Assembly (NCBI GenBank): GCA_930367215.1
Contig: OV884058.1
Span: 168,746,478-168,810,477, forward strand
Source of the DNA: Pollenia angustigena
Lineage: Eukaryota > Arthropoda > Insecta > Diptera > Polleniidae
Direction of reading: 5' to 3'
Length of the DNA stretch: 64,000 bases
Part shown: positions 34,476-45,660 of the stretch, one piece after another
Layout: each line of letters starts with the position of its first letter
Position numbering within the stretch: position 1 is the stretch's first letter
Position numbers and translations under genes: made by a program
The notes under the pieces: model-generated
Database searches by the model: none
Seen by the model: the letters and a program-made list of their open reading frames with translations, nothing else
Told to the model about the DNA's origin: nothing

Positions 34476-35007
34476 TGCAATTAAAATATCTTTACCCTAA
34501 TAATACATATTCTGTTATCTCGCCATTTCTCAAATAACTTTTGTATCAGTTGTGTTGTTTGTTTAAATATGCATTTCGAATTATTGTTAGTGAGCGGTTC
34601 AAAAATTTAAAAAAAAAAAATACCCATTAAAAAAACAAGTTTAAAAAAATTCAAAATATAAAAATATTTTAATTTACATTAAAAACAATGCAAAGTGCCA
34701 CAAAAAAAAATCGATGCAAAAATTTGGATTTTTTTTTTTTTTTTTTTTGTGAATGTGGTGCTCAATCATATTATGATTACTTCTAAAATTATTATGATTT
34801 ACATTATAATAATATGTTAACTTCTTAGCTTATTATGATGCTCATAACAATAATGTGATTCTTAACTTATTATGGTTAACAGGATAATAATATGATTAAG
34901 GGAAAGTTATTATGATGTAATATTGCGAATAAGTTTGGTCATAATATGATTCAATAGTAATCGCTTTTAGAATATCTTTACCACAAGCATGTTTTTTTTG
35001 CGTGTGC
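34476..35007. mobile_element. CACGCAGAG MITE, right half of a long copy
   Basis: It matches the right part of 13917-14778 from AAGATGCAAT onward and ends TGTTTTTTTTGCGTG. The composite MITE 33748-34467 is inserted at its left boundary. Confidence 0.65.
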
Positions 35008-35829
35008 AATAATTATATTTTCATTTTAACAATCTTTAAAGGGGTATTATACCATTAAACCTTTTCTTTTAATTTCAAAATTTTTTTAAATTTACCAAAA
35101 AATTCACACTTCTTAAGGAAGTTCTCATCCCTTTTAAGTAATTTAAAACACCTTTATCTTAATCTAGAATCATCAGCTTTTATTTATAATGTGTTTGCCT
35201 TTTTATTTCCTAACTTCCTCTCTTCGCATTATTTGTGATAAATTACTTCCGCTGTGTCAGGTTTTCATTCCCTTCTAGCCACTTTCCAGAAAAAGGAAAA
35301 ATTGTCGCATTTACAAACAATCAGCAAATTTATAACAACCAAAAAAAAATTATATGAAGACAATTTAAGGATGAATAACGCATGGGATTACAAGATGTAT
35401 TAAATTGGTTAAGCTTGTAATTTTTTTTTTAATCTTTAATGGATTAACAAATCTTGTGGAGCCAACCTCATATGGTTGTGTAATGATGTATTTCCTGTTA
35501 AAATTTAAATAAATGAGTAGAAATCTGAAATAAAAATTCAGAAATGTCTTGTTTTTAACTTAACAAAAACAAGCTAATCACTTTAAGTTGAAATTTGTTT
35601 TTAGGGATGTGGCTTAATTTTCTACCAAAGTTATTTTGCACTAATGTTAACATGGACCGCAAGCAGTATTTTGCTCTTTAAGAAAATTGTTCTATCAAAA
35701 GTATTTAAGCAAAATTTTGACAGGCTTGAATGCTAACTTGCCAAAACCCCTACAGCAGGTGACATACAAGTATTAAACTGCTTAATTCTGTTTTAAATGC
35801 CGACCGAACTTGTTATATAAAAATAAATG
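35008..35829. other. No recognisable feature
   Basis: AT-rich sequence; no supported ORF. Confidence 0.3.
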
Positions 35830-36440
35830 TATGTATGTTTATTTGTTCCTTATAGCCGCCTAAGCCGCTTAACCGATTTTTATGAAACTTTTACAGTATA
35901 TTACTGACGGTCTGGAAGGAATGTAGGCTATATATATTTTTGAAATTTTAAGTGGGCGTGGCACCTCCCATACAAGGACAATGTAAATTTCTGTATGTCT
36001 GGAGAACGAAAAGAGCTAAACTTTCCTAAATTTGGCTAAATTTGGTTGGCAATATACAATTTCTGCCAAAATTTGGGCGATATTGGATAAGTGTCGTTGC
36101 ACAAAATATATGTATCTATTTCTAAAAAACGGTGGGAGAAAAAATGCCCAAACTTGGTACACATAGCTGGGTTGTGGGCGTGACGGTTTCCATACAAGGA
36201 CATTATAGATTTCTTTATATCTGGAGAACGGCAAGAGCCAAAATTTACAAAATCCAACAAGATTTGGGCCGGGTTGGAGAAGTGGGCGAGGCATATGTCA
36301 AAAGGAAAGTTGGAGTGGATAAGTGGACAAGGTACCTCGCATTCAAAGGCAAAGTAATTTCAGTTTATCTAAAGAACGGTAACAGCTAAAATTTCAAAAG
36401 TTGCTTAATTTTAATAAGAGTAGCGAAGCGCACTGGGCTA
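35830..36440 (+). repeat. Dispersed fly repeat, possibly Helitron-derived
   Basis: It holds duplicated words (CCATACAAGGACA, TCTGGAGAACG, AAGTGGGCG) with a period of roughly 230 bp. It ends with a bulged hairpin AGTAGCG/CGCACT followed by GGGCTAAGTTAG, resembling a Helitron 3' end. Small open frames across it are not conserved and probably not coding. Confidence 0.4.
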
Positions 36441-36480
36441 AGTTAGTTTAAATATAATATCCTTTTGAATATTCCCTTAG

Positions 36481-36684
36481 ATGGAATGGAAGGAATGGAA
36501 AGAACATTCTTCTTTTAAGATGCAACAATCTATGAGTGAAAAAGCTTATTTTAGATTAAATGGCCTTGCTAGTTACCAAAATTACAGAATAGACGCGACG
36601 GAAAATCCTTCGGTAAATCATCAGTGCAAAAATACCTCTTTAAAGCAACATTCGAAAGGAATTAATAACTCCATTTTAGTTTAG
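36481..36684 (+). other. Unrecognised 67-codon ORF
   Basis: An ATG at 36481 directly follows a CCCTTAG that could be a splice acceptor. The product is hydrophilic, Ser/Asn/Lys-rich and matches no family I know. It may be chance. Confidence 0.15.
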
Positions 36685-37116
36685 GATCAAGTAGGTAATG
36701 CCGTGGCCAATTTTTACTGCTTAATTCCGCAGCATATTGGAATTTCCTAAGAGCTTTTGTAGAGCACCATCTAGACATACAGCAAGTAGAATAAATAGTA
36801 GACCTGTTAAGGAAGATTTAAGAAGGCAGTGATTTTAATTGGTTTACGCGATCTTTGCTTCTAACGATTGTTTCCCTTCGGCATATTAAAATGAGCATGC
36901 GAAAGTGAATTAGCCACAGAGCATACCCTGACTATAAGCTAAAATCCCTTTTTTAAACAATAGCCACAGAAATCTTGACAACAGTCTTTGAAAACGTCTA
37001 AAAAGTAGCGCTTCTGTGCAAAGCCAAGCATAAGCAGTACTTAAGCGATGTTATTTTTCACGTATAATTTTATAAAAACTGCCCCACCATTAATTAATAG
37101 GCCAACCAAAAATAAG

Positions 37117-37380
37117 TAAATGCTTATTTCTGGGATTACAAAATAAAATGTTTTTGATTGAAAACAAATTCCGATCATAAAAAAAAAACAAAAAAATGAA
37201 TCTATTTTTGTTATGACTTTTTTTTGCTTATTTTGGCAATATCGGCTTTTTTTTAGTTATTTTGCCATTTTCAAATAATTGTTAATTTTTTCATAAAAAA
37301 AAATCGTTTATTAAATTCTATTATGTTAGGTCAAACATGAACTGATTCCCCTCAAGTTTGTTCAAATGTAAGTTGCAGTT
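37117..37380 (+). repeat. Direct repeat D, left copy
   Basis: About 265 bp (AAATGCTTATTTCTGGGATT to CAAATGTAAGTTGCAGTT) repeated at 38419-38684. The two copies flank module M and 82-bp units. Confidence 0.85.
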
Positions 37381-37382
37381 TG

Positions 37383-38185
37383 TATTAGTTTGGTTTTAAC
37401 TTTTGTGAGCTTAAATATTTGGAAAATTTAACAAACACAACTTTTGTCGTTGTTTTCAAACTTAATTTTTGGTAAAAATGTTATAACACCAGGTAATTCA
37501 GAGCAAGATAAAAATGGCAGATGATGAAAGCCTCACTCCAAGGCAAATAAGTGCACTTGATTATGAGAAACAACAATAACATATTTGTCAAAGATTTATT
37601 AGTTATGGACGGAACCGACGCTGGTGTATCTCCAAATTACTCCGATGTGGAAACCATCTTGTTCTGTAAGTCACAAGATTTCAAATCACTTGTGATTTGG
37701 AAAACACAATTGTGATTAATGGGTGTTTTGAAAACCACAAAAGTTTTAACTTAGTTAAAAATGGTGGAAACAAATAAGCAAGTAATTTTAAATCGGCGGT
37801 CACTTAGCTGACTGGTTTAAAATCACAATTATGAAAAAATCTTTTTGTCCAGAACAACTTTTTTGTGATTTCAAATCCCTTTCACAAAAAGTGATTTTCA
37901 GAACATGCCTGAGTGACGAATTTTCTGATAAATTAAAAACACTACACGACAACATTGTATATGGAAAGCTCTAACAAAAAGCGAGTTTGATTCGTATTTG
38001 GGTCTTCTCTTACTGAGTGGCGTAACACGTTTTGGCAACGTTCACACTTAAGACTTATGGAAAACAGCCGCACATCCCCTATATCGCGATGCGATAAGTA
38101 TACGGCGCTTCTAGGCAATAGGATGCTTCATACGTTTTGGTAACGGGAATACACGCGAGTAACGTAAGCAAACCGAAAAAGCGGC
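37383..38185 (+). repeat. Module M, copy 2
   Basis: Nearly identical to 30681-31483; the short open frame is broken early by TAA in place of GAA after EKQQ. Confidence 0.75.
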
Positions 38186-38418
38186 CTTCGGCCGGGCGCA
38201 AGGATTTTCTCCTCTATGGTATAACAAACACCGGCTTCGCTAAGTAAAGCTTCTAAAATCTGCCTTGTTTCCGAACAAAATCCGACTATGCAGAGAAGCT
38301 TTAGTTAGCAAAGCCGGTGTTTGTTATACCAGAAAATCCTTGCACTCGGCCAAAGGCTGGCTGTGCAGAGAAGCTTTAGTTAGCGAAGCCACTGTTCGAT
38401 ATACCAAAGAGAAGAAAT
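38186..38418. repeat. Inverted 82-bp-type units
   Basis: One unit in plus orientation (GCGCAAGGATTTTCTCCTCT at about 38,199) is followed by about two in minus orientation (AGAAGCTTTAGTTAGC at 38,292 and 38,368). This matches the units in the composite MITE at 34,074. Confidence 0.75.
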
Positions 38419-38684
38419 GCAAATGCTTATTTCTGGGATTTCAAAATAAAATGTTTTTGATTGAAAACAAATTCCGATCATAAAAAAAAAACAAAAAAAT
38501 GAATCTATTTTTGTTATGACTTTTTTTTTTGCTTATTTTGGCAATATCGGCTTTTTTTTAGTTATTTTGCCATTTTCAAATAATTGTTAATTTTTTCATA
38601 AAAAAAAATCGTTTATTAAATTCTATTATATTAGGTCAAACATGAACTGATTCCCTTCAAGTTTGTTCAAATGTAAGTTGCAGT
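38419..38684 (+). repeat. Direct repeat D, right copy
   Basis: Matches 37117-37380 with few differences. Confidence 0.85.
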
Positions 38685-38740
38685 TACATTTAATCAATAT
38701 CAAATAATACCTCAACATTCGCATTTAAAATATCTCGGCG

Positions 38741-39206
38741 CACCCAGAGAAAAAACGTGTTTAAATATGGTCACCTCCAACAAAACTATTATTAAAGAAA
38801 ATTGTAAATATATCATGCTTAACTTAACCATATTATGGTCACCAATAATCATATTTAAAAGGCCACAATCATATAATGGTTGCCTCCGAACATGTTATGG
38901 TTAATTATAACTAAAATATGTTTAACATTTATAATAGCATGTTTGGATTTCAATCATAGCATGTTGTTCTTGGAAAAGAGGAAAATATTATTGTTTATTT
39001 AAAAACGAATTATTGTCATATTTAACCACAACATGTTCAGAGGCAACCATAATATGGTTGTGGCTTCTCGATGGAGGACTAATTTAATTATAATATGGTT
39101 GTCGGTGATGATAATATGGTTAAATTAAACATAATATATTTAAAATGTTCTTTTAAAATAACTTTATTGGAGGTGATCATATTTAAACATGTTTTTTCTC
39201 TACGTG
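38741..39206. mobile_element. CACCCAGAG MITE, palindromic copy
   Basis: 466 bp, beginning CACCCAGAGAAAAAACGTG and ending GTTTTTTCTCTACGTG. The whole element is an imperfect palindrome with repeated ATAATATGGTT words. It is homologous to 25682-25995. Confidence 0.75.
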
Positions 39207-39628
39207 CGCTTAACGTGGAAATGGCATATAGAAGCAAAGTTAACTCAAATGAAACTAAAAGCCATCCAAATTCATTGGCTTAATGAAAGAAACTCTGTAC
39301 TTAGTCTCGATTGCAAACTTCTACTTAACAATTTTATCGTAAAGCCAATCTGGTGCTACGGTATTCAGTTATGGGGCACTGCCTCGGCCTCTAATATCTA
39401 AAAGCGCCGAAATATACCTCTTCGAATAATCACAGCTTCCCCCTGGTATGTTAAAAACTCAAATATTCACAAGGATCTCAATGTGACATTAATAAAAACT
39501 ATGATTACGAAAAGTGCTGTAAAATATTTAAAAACCTCGAATTGCATCCAAATCCACTTGCTCGAAAAGTTAAATGGATGGCGCTTTGCTCGCCTAAGAA
39601 GAAGAGATGCTGCAGGAATCATCTGAAG
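39207..39628 (+). pseudogene. Jockey ORF2 C-terminal fragment
   Basis: Reads LTWKWHIEAKLTQMKLKAIQ, LSLDCKLLLNN and KPIWCYGIQLWG, closely matching the element at 17808-19096, then a stop and shifted frames ending RRRDAAGII at about 39,628. It abuts a MITE on each side, so it is a remnant caught between insertions. Confidence 0.8.
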
Positions 39629-39633
39629 AGAAT

Positions 39634-39842
39634 AGCGCTTTTTCAATCATTTTCGTAATCCATAATATATTTTAATTTTTTTCGCTTTAAAACCTTTTTC
39701 GTTGTCAGCACTAAAATAGCAGCTTTTTTGTTGTTTTATTCTTTATCATTTACTGCTTTATAAGAGCTCTCTAATTGAAGCACTTGATTATGAGCTTTTT
39801 CTCTGTAGTGCTTCAAAAAACCCAAATTTTTTTTTTTTACTG
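39634..39842. mobile_element. CCCAGTAAAAAA MITE, truncated
   Basis: Matches the right ~200 bp of 24084-24523, including AAGAGCTCTCTAATTGAAGC; the terminal GGG has decayed to TGT. Confidence 0.65.
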
Positions 39843-40377
39843 TGTAGTTTATTAAAAAATTGTAAAAATTTAAAATGGTAAATATTTTTTTTTTCATAAA
39901 TGATTTTTTTAATTTTAATTAAAAAATTATCAAAAACTTTAGCGTTTCAAACAATGTGTTAATTGATTTAATTTAATAAAGCTCAGATTTTGACAATTCC
40001 CAATCCAATTCTACAAGCTTAAATTATGTTATTTTAAACAAAATAATCAATTAAGATTTTTTGCTATTTTAATTACAAATTTATTTCAAAACAACTAAAA
40101 TATTAATTAAATCAAAATTATATTTTTATTTAATTTCTTTCAACTAAAAAAGATAATTGATTCAATTATCACATTAATTAAATTGAAATACTTTCTTATT
40201 TTAATTGATATAAAACTACCGATAATTTTTTCTGTGTATGAAGATTCAAGAAATAAAAAATTAAAGAAAAAGGTTTGCCTTACAAAATGTTCGGTGCTAA
40301 GCTTTGCAGGATCTGACAACAAAATAAACTCTCTATAGTATTAAACGAAACAAAGAGATGTGTTGAAAATTAAAAAA
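39843..40377. other. AT-rich, no feature
   Basis: Very AT-rich; no supported gene. Confidence 0.3.
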
Positions 40378-41877
40378 AAAAACAAGTAAGAGTGCTATAT
40401 TCGGCTGTGCCGAATCTTTGATACCCTCCACCGACACTTCGAATGTTTTAGGAGTAAAATCTATATGATGTCTATTTATTATTATAATCTTTGTAAAAAC
40501 AGACATCTGCATTAAAATTTGTTGCGGTTTAGACATATATGAAATTATTGACTGACAATCAGAATCAATTTTAAAAAGCTTGAGTAGAATATCAGTTTAA
40601 GCTGAACTTAAATGATTTTCAGGAGAATTAATTATATAAAAGTCATGGTAAGCTATGAACCAATCATCCCAAATTCTGAGAACCATTTCTGGTATTAAAA
40701 AACATACATTTCAATACAGCGGTGCAATTAGTTTAAGCGTTTTCAGCAAATTTCAGAAGGCTGCTAAAATGGAATCTAAGGAAAATTATGGACCGTATAT
40801 CACAAAATTGCATAACATTTTTTCTGTCCATATGAAGCTAAACTGGAAGAAAGTTTACCGCGTATTTAATTATTTTACCAGAGTGGGCTTTATATGAGGC
40901 CTATGGTAAGTTATGCACCGATCTTCACCAAATTTCACAGTGTCATTTCTAGTTCTATAAAACTGTGATGTATCAAATTTTGTTATGATAGCGTTATTTT
41001 TTACGTTTTTAGGCGTACTAAGCTGTTTTCCGGGAGTAAGGTTTATATGGGGCCTAGGGTAAATTATCAACTGATCTTCACGAAATTTCACAGTCTTATT
41101 TCTAGTCCTGTAAAGCTTATATCTACCAAATTTTGTTATGATAGCATTCTTTTTTACGTTTTAAGGCGTACTAAGCTGTTTTCCGGGAGTAAGGTTTATA
41201 TGGGGCCTATGGTAAATTATGGACCGATCTTCACGAAATTTCACAGTCTTATTTTTAGTTCTAAAAAATCTAAAATCTTCACGAAACTTAACAGTTTCAT
41301 TTCTAGTCCTATTTAACTGTGACGTGCCAAAATTTGTTATGATAGCATTGTTAGTTAGGGTTTTAGGCTTACTATACTGTTTTCCGGGAGTAGGGCTTAT
41401 ATGGGGCCTAGGGTAAATCATGGACGGATCTTCAAGAAATTTTACAGCGTGATTTCCAGTTAAATAAAACGAACTGTTGCGAAATCTTATATCATTCTGT
41501 ACATTTTTCCACCATTTATGTTAGTTTTTGTAACAAAATTATCAATTTTTTTTAGGTGGTAGTTCCACATTTTGATTCATAGCTCAGATCCTATTGAACC
41601 GATTTTGCTGGATTTCAATCCCAAACTGCTTAGGATAACTACAAGCAATTTGACACCAAGTTTGTTTATTTCTTTGAGCTTTCGAAAGTGAGCGTGTTTT
41701 CAACAGACGGACAGACGGACAGACAGACGGACATGGCTAAATCGACTTAAAATTACTCAAGGACCCAGAATATATATACTTTATAGGGTCCGAGATGAAT
41801 AATAAAAAAGTTTCACACGGAATGACAAACTTAATATACCCTCTTCACAACTAATTGTGGTGGAGGGTATAAAAATT
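40378..41877 (+). repeat. Dispersed fly repeat with about 160-bp subrepeats
   Basis: Left end AACAAGTAAGAGTGCTATAT then TCGGCTGTGCCGAATC and ACCCTCCACC; right end GTGGTGGAGGGTATAAAA. These give short inverted termini (ACCCTCCACC/GGTGGAGGGT). The interior has at least four diverged units with GGAGTAAGGTTTATATGGGG and CTTCACGAAATTTCACAG. No coding frame is conserved between units. Confidence 0.6.
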
Positions 41878-41921
41878 AAAACAGGACTCTAATGGCATAG
41901 TGGAAGATTTTAAACGTTTAA

Positions 41922-42391
41922 CCCTAGATACACTTTCTTCGTCGTATTGACGAATACCGTTAAATAGTACTTATTTAACTCCGCAGCTTTTCACTGAAAC
42001 TCTTCCAAATTTCAAGTGTGTGGAAGTACGTGCTTATAGGTGGTGTGTAAGTCTGATTTTTCGTTGATTGTGTTCGTCGCACTGACGATGGAAGTGTGAG
42101 ATATATTGCCTTTTAGTATATTTTTTAACCTTTTTTTATCCTAGATACACTTTCTTCGTCGTATTGACGAAAAAAACCTTGGCTTGCTTTTGTTGTGTTT
42201 TTAGAATTAAGTTTTCAAGTAAGCTATAATATACTATTTAGAATGAATAACAACTTAAGTATTTTATAAACTAAACAAAAATTTTCGTGTTTCCTTATGT
42301 TGGGTGGTTTTGGGGCCAGATCATAAATGGACTTCGTCGATTCGACGAAGAAAGTGTGGAGTGTATAAAAAATAAGAAAGTGCATCTAGGG
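41922..42391. mobile_element. piggyBac-type MITE
   Basis: TTAA lies on both sides (41918-41921 and 42392-42395). The ends are CCCTAGATACACTTTCTTCG and the inverse GTGCATCTAGGG. CCCTAG next to TTAA is the signature of piggyBac elements. An extra copy of the left end lies at about 42,141-42,175. No ORF is present. Confidence 0.8.
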
Positions 42392-42395
42392 TTAA

Positions 42396-43429
42396 AGAAA
42401 TCCAGGAAAAGCGCTGAGAAATTAGATGGGTAGCTTTCGATTTCTCCACATTAAATTGTATATTCTAAAAAGCATTCATACTCTCCACAAATCTGTGGCG
42501 TTGTGACAAAACATCTTGAGTCAAATTTTAAAAGTTGAAAAAAAACGTTGTTAATTATACGAATTTTCATTCAAAAAACACTTTTGGTTACGTTTTTAAA
42601 ATTTTGTATTATAAACAAAATTTTTCTTTAATTTTGGTCTAATTTATTATTTGAATAAAATTATTTTTTCACCGAGTTTTTTTTTTTAACTTTTTTGCTA
42701 TCTTATCTCGATTTAAGAAGTTTTGTCAAAATGCCACAGAAATACTTTGTTTCACAAAATACACGTTTGTCGTTTATTAATTAAAAAAATTGCCAATTTA
42801 TAACGTTACAACTTATATTTAAATGGAATTTTTGTTGTGGCCAGTCTAATTCATATTTTAGTACCTCGCATGGCCTCAATGAACTTTCTTATAAGTTTTT
42901 TCAAACCGACAGTTATTAACACCAAAAGTTATTGTAGTCAAAGCTCAAGGTGCTGAAAGAAACACAAGATTGAAATTTGTATTGCCACCGACGTACTCAA
43001 ATCTGCCTCTTTTAAGTTTGGTTTCCATGGAGCCACTTATTTGTAATTTGTTTGTTTTTCACCTTTTTTCTTCTTGTAGTCATTTGTCAGACGTAAAACA
43101 CGTTGATGATAATGATACAACTCATAAGTTAAAGCAAAAATAAAAAAATAATAATGTTTGTTTTTGTTTTCGGTTGTTGTTATTGTAGAGGGGAGAAATT
43201 GAATAATTGGTATGTGTGAGGGTGTTTCTAAGATAAATTAGAATTTCTATGCTCCGATATGTATAATATAAAAGGGCAAAACATATTTATTTTTTTAGGT
43301 GTGGAAAACATTTTTGTTTTCGCAAAACAAAAGAGGGTGGATAAATAGTTTTGGAAAAAATTACTCAATTTTTTGCTTTTTTCTTAATGCATATTTTCAG
43401 AAGCTTTTAAACATGTTTGCGAAAACTTT
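42396..43429. other. No recognisable gene
   Basis: AT-rich DNA; no family similarity seen. Confidence 0.3.
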
Positions 43430-43580
43430 TAATTAATAAGATTTTGTTTGTCTGGCTTAATTTCCAATTTTTATTTCTGATAAAAACACTCAAATTTATT
43501 ATTGGTGGATAAGCCAGTTTCTATGCGCATTTCACAAGTTGCTTAGGCCAGATCATCGGGAAACATTCGAAAGTATAATC
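43430..43580 (-). repeat. 470-bp ribozyme satellite remnant
   Basis: A partial, diverged monomer on the minus strand, sharing GGCCTAAGCAA and the AACACTCAAATTTATTATTG region with the array at 57,901. It carries the hammerhead listed at 43517-43564. Confidence 0.75.
43517..43564 (-). ncRNA. Hammerhead ribozyme, decayed but with perfect stem I
   Basis: On the minus strand GTTTC precedes CCGATGA (one change from CTGATGA), then TCTGG, loop, CTTGT, GAA, ATGCGCAT, A and GAAAC. GTTTC pairs perfectly with GAAAC as stem I, whereas stem II has mismatches. It is predicted to be inactive. Confidence 0.7.
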
Positions 43581-43651
43581 GTGAATATTTTTGGAAAATT
43601 TATAATGGTTTTTGATATTTTTTAATTAGGCTTGAGTTCATAAAATTTAAT

Positions 43652-44290
43652 TATACCCACACCACAATAGTGGAGAGGGTATTATGCATTTGTGCTGATG
43701 TGTGTAACGGCTTAAAATAGTGATCCTAGACCCACCTTAAAGCATACTGATCTACTCAGAATCACTTTCTGAGTCGAACTAACGACGTCCGTCCGGCTGG
43801 CTGGCAGACTGGCTAGCTGTCCATGTAACCTTGTGCGCAAAGTACAGGTCGCAATTTTGGAGATAATTTTATAAAATTTAAAATGAACGGAATCGTAGGA
43901 CCACGAGGAAAGGTAGGGTGAAATTTATACCTCTCAGAAACTATCAAGCCGATTTTAATGAAATTTAAAACAAATATAGAACCATATCTTTATGGACACA
44001 AAAGGGATGCTTTTATTATAAAATAGGACCACGAGGGGATATGGGGGCAATTTCTGCCTCTCAAACCGATTTTAATGAATTTTAAACCATAGAAAGATCC
44101 ATATCTATAGGGACACATTAGCTATACAGTTTTTAAAAAATAGAATCACAAGGGAAGGCAGGGGGCAATTTCTGCCTCTCACAAACTTTCAAATCGATTT
44201 TCATGAAGTTTATACACATAGATAAATCCATATTTACATGGAAACATCAGCATGATGTGTTTTTAAATACTGTGGTGTAGGGTATCATAT
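43652..44290 (+). repeat. Dispersed fly repeat, 120-bp subrepeats
   Basis: Starts ATACCCACACCACAATAGTG and ends GTGGTGTAGGGTATCA, inverted short termini. Three diverged subunits carry GACCACGAGG, GGCAATTTCTGCCTCTCA and CCGATTTTAATGAA. Its start matches in reverse 25,300-25,390. Confidence 0.6.
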
Positions 44291-44292
44291 GG

Positions 44293-44993
44293 TCGATGTT
44301 CACGTCTGAACAGAAGGCAGCGGATTTCCCATCTCTGGTGTCAATTGTTTGTGAAGGGAGTTGACAACTTGAGGCGCCACTGTCATCATGTTTTATATTT
44401 TAAAATTTTCTTTACGTTTTACGTATGTATTTTTGGTTAATTTTTTATTGTTGTAACTTACAAATTTTTAAGTCGAATCGTTGTTTAAAAGCCATATTGG
44501 ACGGCTGTTTTTTTTTATACTCGCGTTTTTGAGCTTAAATTATTTAAACTGTTTAGAAGTTTAATGTTGTGTAATAAATTTTGTATCTTTGCAATAAATA
44601 AATGGAAATTTATAATGTTTTTGGAAAAAACAGGAAAGTGTTTTTATATCGTTAAAAGTGCCTTTCTTTCGTTTAAATATCTGTGCCTTTTTCTAGCTCT
44701 CTTTCCAGCCTTTTTAATATCACCAAGTTGCTTGGATACTTGGTGGGTATTTTAGCGCTGAATCCCGAAGCCACCATATACACTCCACGAAACGTGTTGG
44801 CGTTTCGCCCAAACCACGCAATCGGCGTTCTCTCGGGGAATATACCAAGGTGTTTGGATCCTTGGCTGGTATTTTGGAGCTGTAGCCCAAATCCACCCAT
44901 ATATACAGTCCACACTCGACGAAACGTATTGGCGTTTCGTCCGGACCTTTACAAGACGTATCGGCGTTTTTAGTAGGGCTTGACCGACTAAAC
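44293..44993 (+). repeat. Dispersed repeat R2, copy 1 (uninterrupted)
   Basis: Shares GTTCACGTCTGAAC, TAAGTCGAATCGTTGTTTAA and CGAAACGTATTGGCGTTTCG with 49,446-50,530. It provides the empty site for the MITE at 49608. Duplicated TTGGATACTTGG/TTGGATCCTTGG and ACGAAACGT blocks lie inside. Small open frames are not conserved. Confidence 0.7.
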
Positions 44994-44999
44994 TTTCTT

Positions 45000-45180
45000 A
45001 CTTGTTTTCATTAAATTATTTTCACTGAGGGAAGGAATTTTACAACTTGGAATTTTTACTAAAATTTATTGATAATTTTTTCTTGGCTGAGCTGGAATTT
45101 GAACCCGGGTTGATCTTAAAATGTTTCAAGATCTTTGAGTTCTACCAACTGCACCACTGCGGGGCCCATTAGCCAACAGT
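45000..45180 (-). repeat. tRNA-derived SINE, minus copy
   Basis: On the minus strand an A box (AGTGGTGCAGTTGGTAGAAC, 45158-45139) and a B box (GGGTTCAAATTCC, 45105-45092) are followed by a tail CAGCTCAGCCAAGAAAAAAT. It pairs head to head with the copy at 45500. Confidence 0.75.
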
Positions 45181-45484
45181 CAAACATCAATCATTCACCA
45201 GTAGTACTGGTGGTTCGAAATATCCTGTTATTATCACTTAAATTTCAAAATAGCTGTGGCACAAGCTCTAATGTTTACATTTGTACTTTAATTTGAACAA
45301 ATAAAAATGTCGACGAAAGTGGACAAAAAAAACGTAATAAACAAATGTTTTCAGGTTTTCAAGACAAAGTCTTGACAGAAAGAATACGAAAAAACAGAGA
45401 AAGGAGGCAACATGTAATTTGAAATTGAAGTGATAATAACAGCAAATTTCGAACCACCAGTACTACTGGTGAAAGATTGATGTT

Positions 45485-45660
45485 TGACTGTTGGCTAACG
45501 GGCACCGCAGTGGTGCAGTGGGTAGAACTCAAAGATCTTCCGACGATAGAATGTGGTGATTCTTGAAACATGTAAAGATTAACCCAGGTTCAAATCCCAG
45601 CTCAGCCAAGAAAATTATCAGTAAATTTTAATGGTACTTTCTTAATAATTATAAATTCTT
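45485..45660 (+). repeat. tRNA-derived SINE, plus copy
   Basis: A box AGTGGTGCAGTGGGTAGAAC (45509-45528) and B box GGTTCAAATCCC (45587-45598) are internal RNA polymerase III promoter elements, followed by CAGCTCAGCCAAGAAAATTA. The head is shared with the minus copy. Confidence 0.75.

Noticed and set aside
36016..36389. Overlapping open frames on both strands of a dispersed repeat
   Set aside because: They lie in repeated spacer words (CCATACAAGGACA and others) and show no conserved domain.
44673..44973. Two overlapping open frames in repeat R2
   Set aside because: The homologous copy at 50,304-50,659 has different frames, so coding selection is absent.
45085..45160. Functional tRNA gene at the SINE A and B boxes
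   Set aside because: The sequence between boxes cannot form a proper cloverleaf by eye and the copies carry SINE tails; tRNA-derived SINE is the better call.
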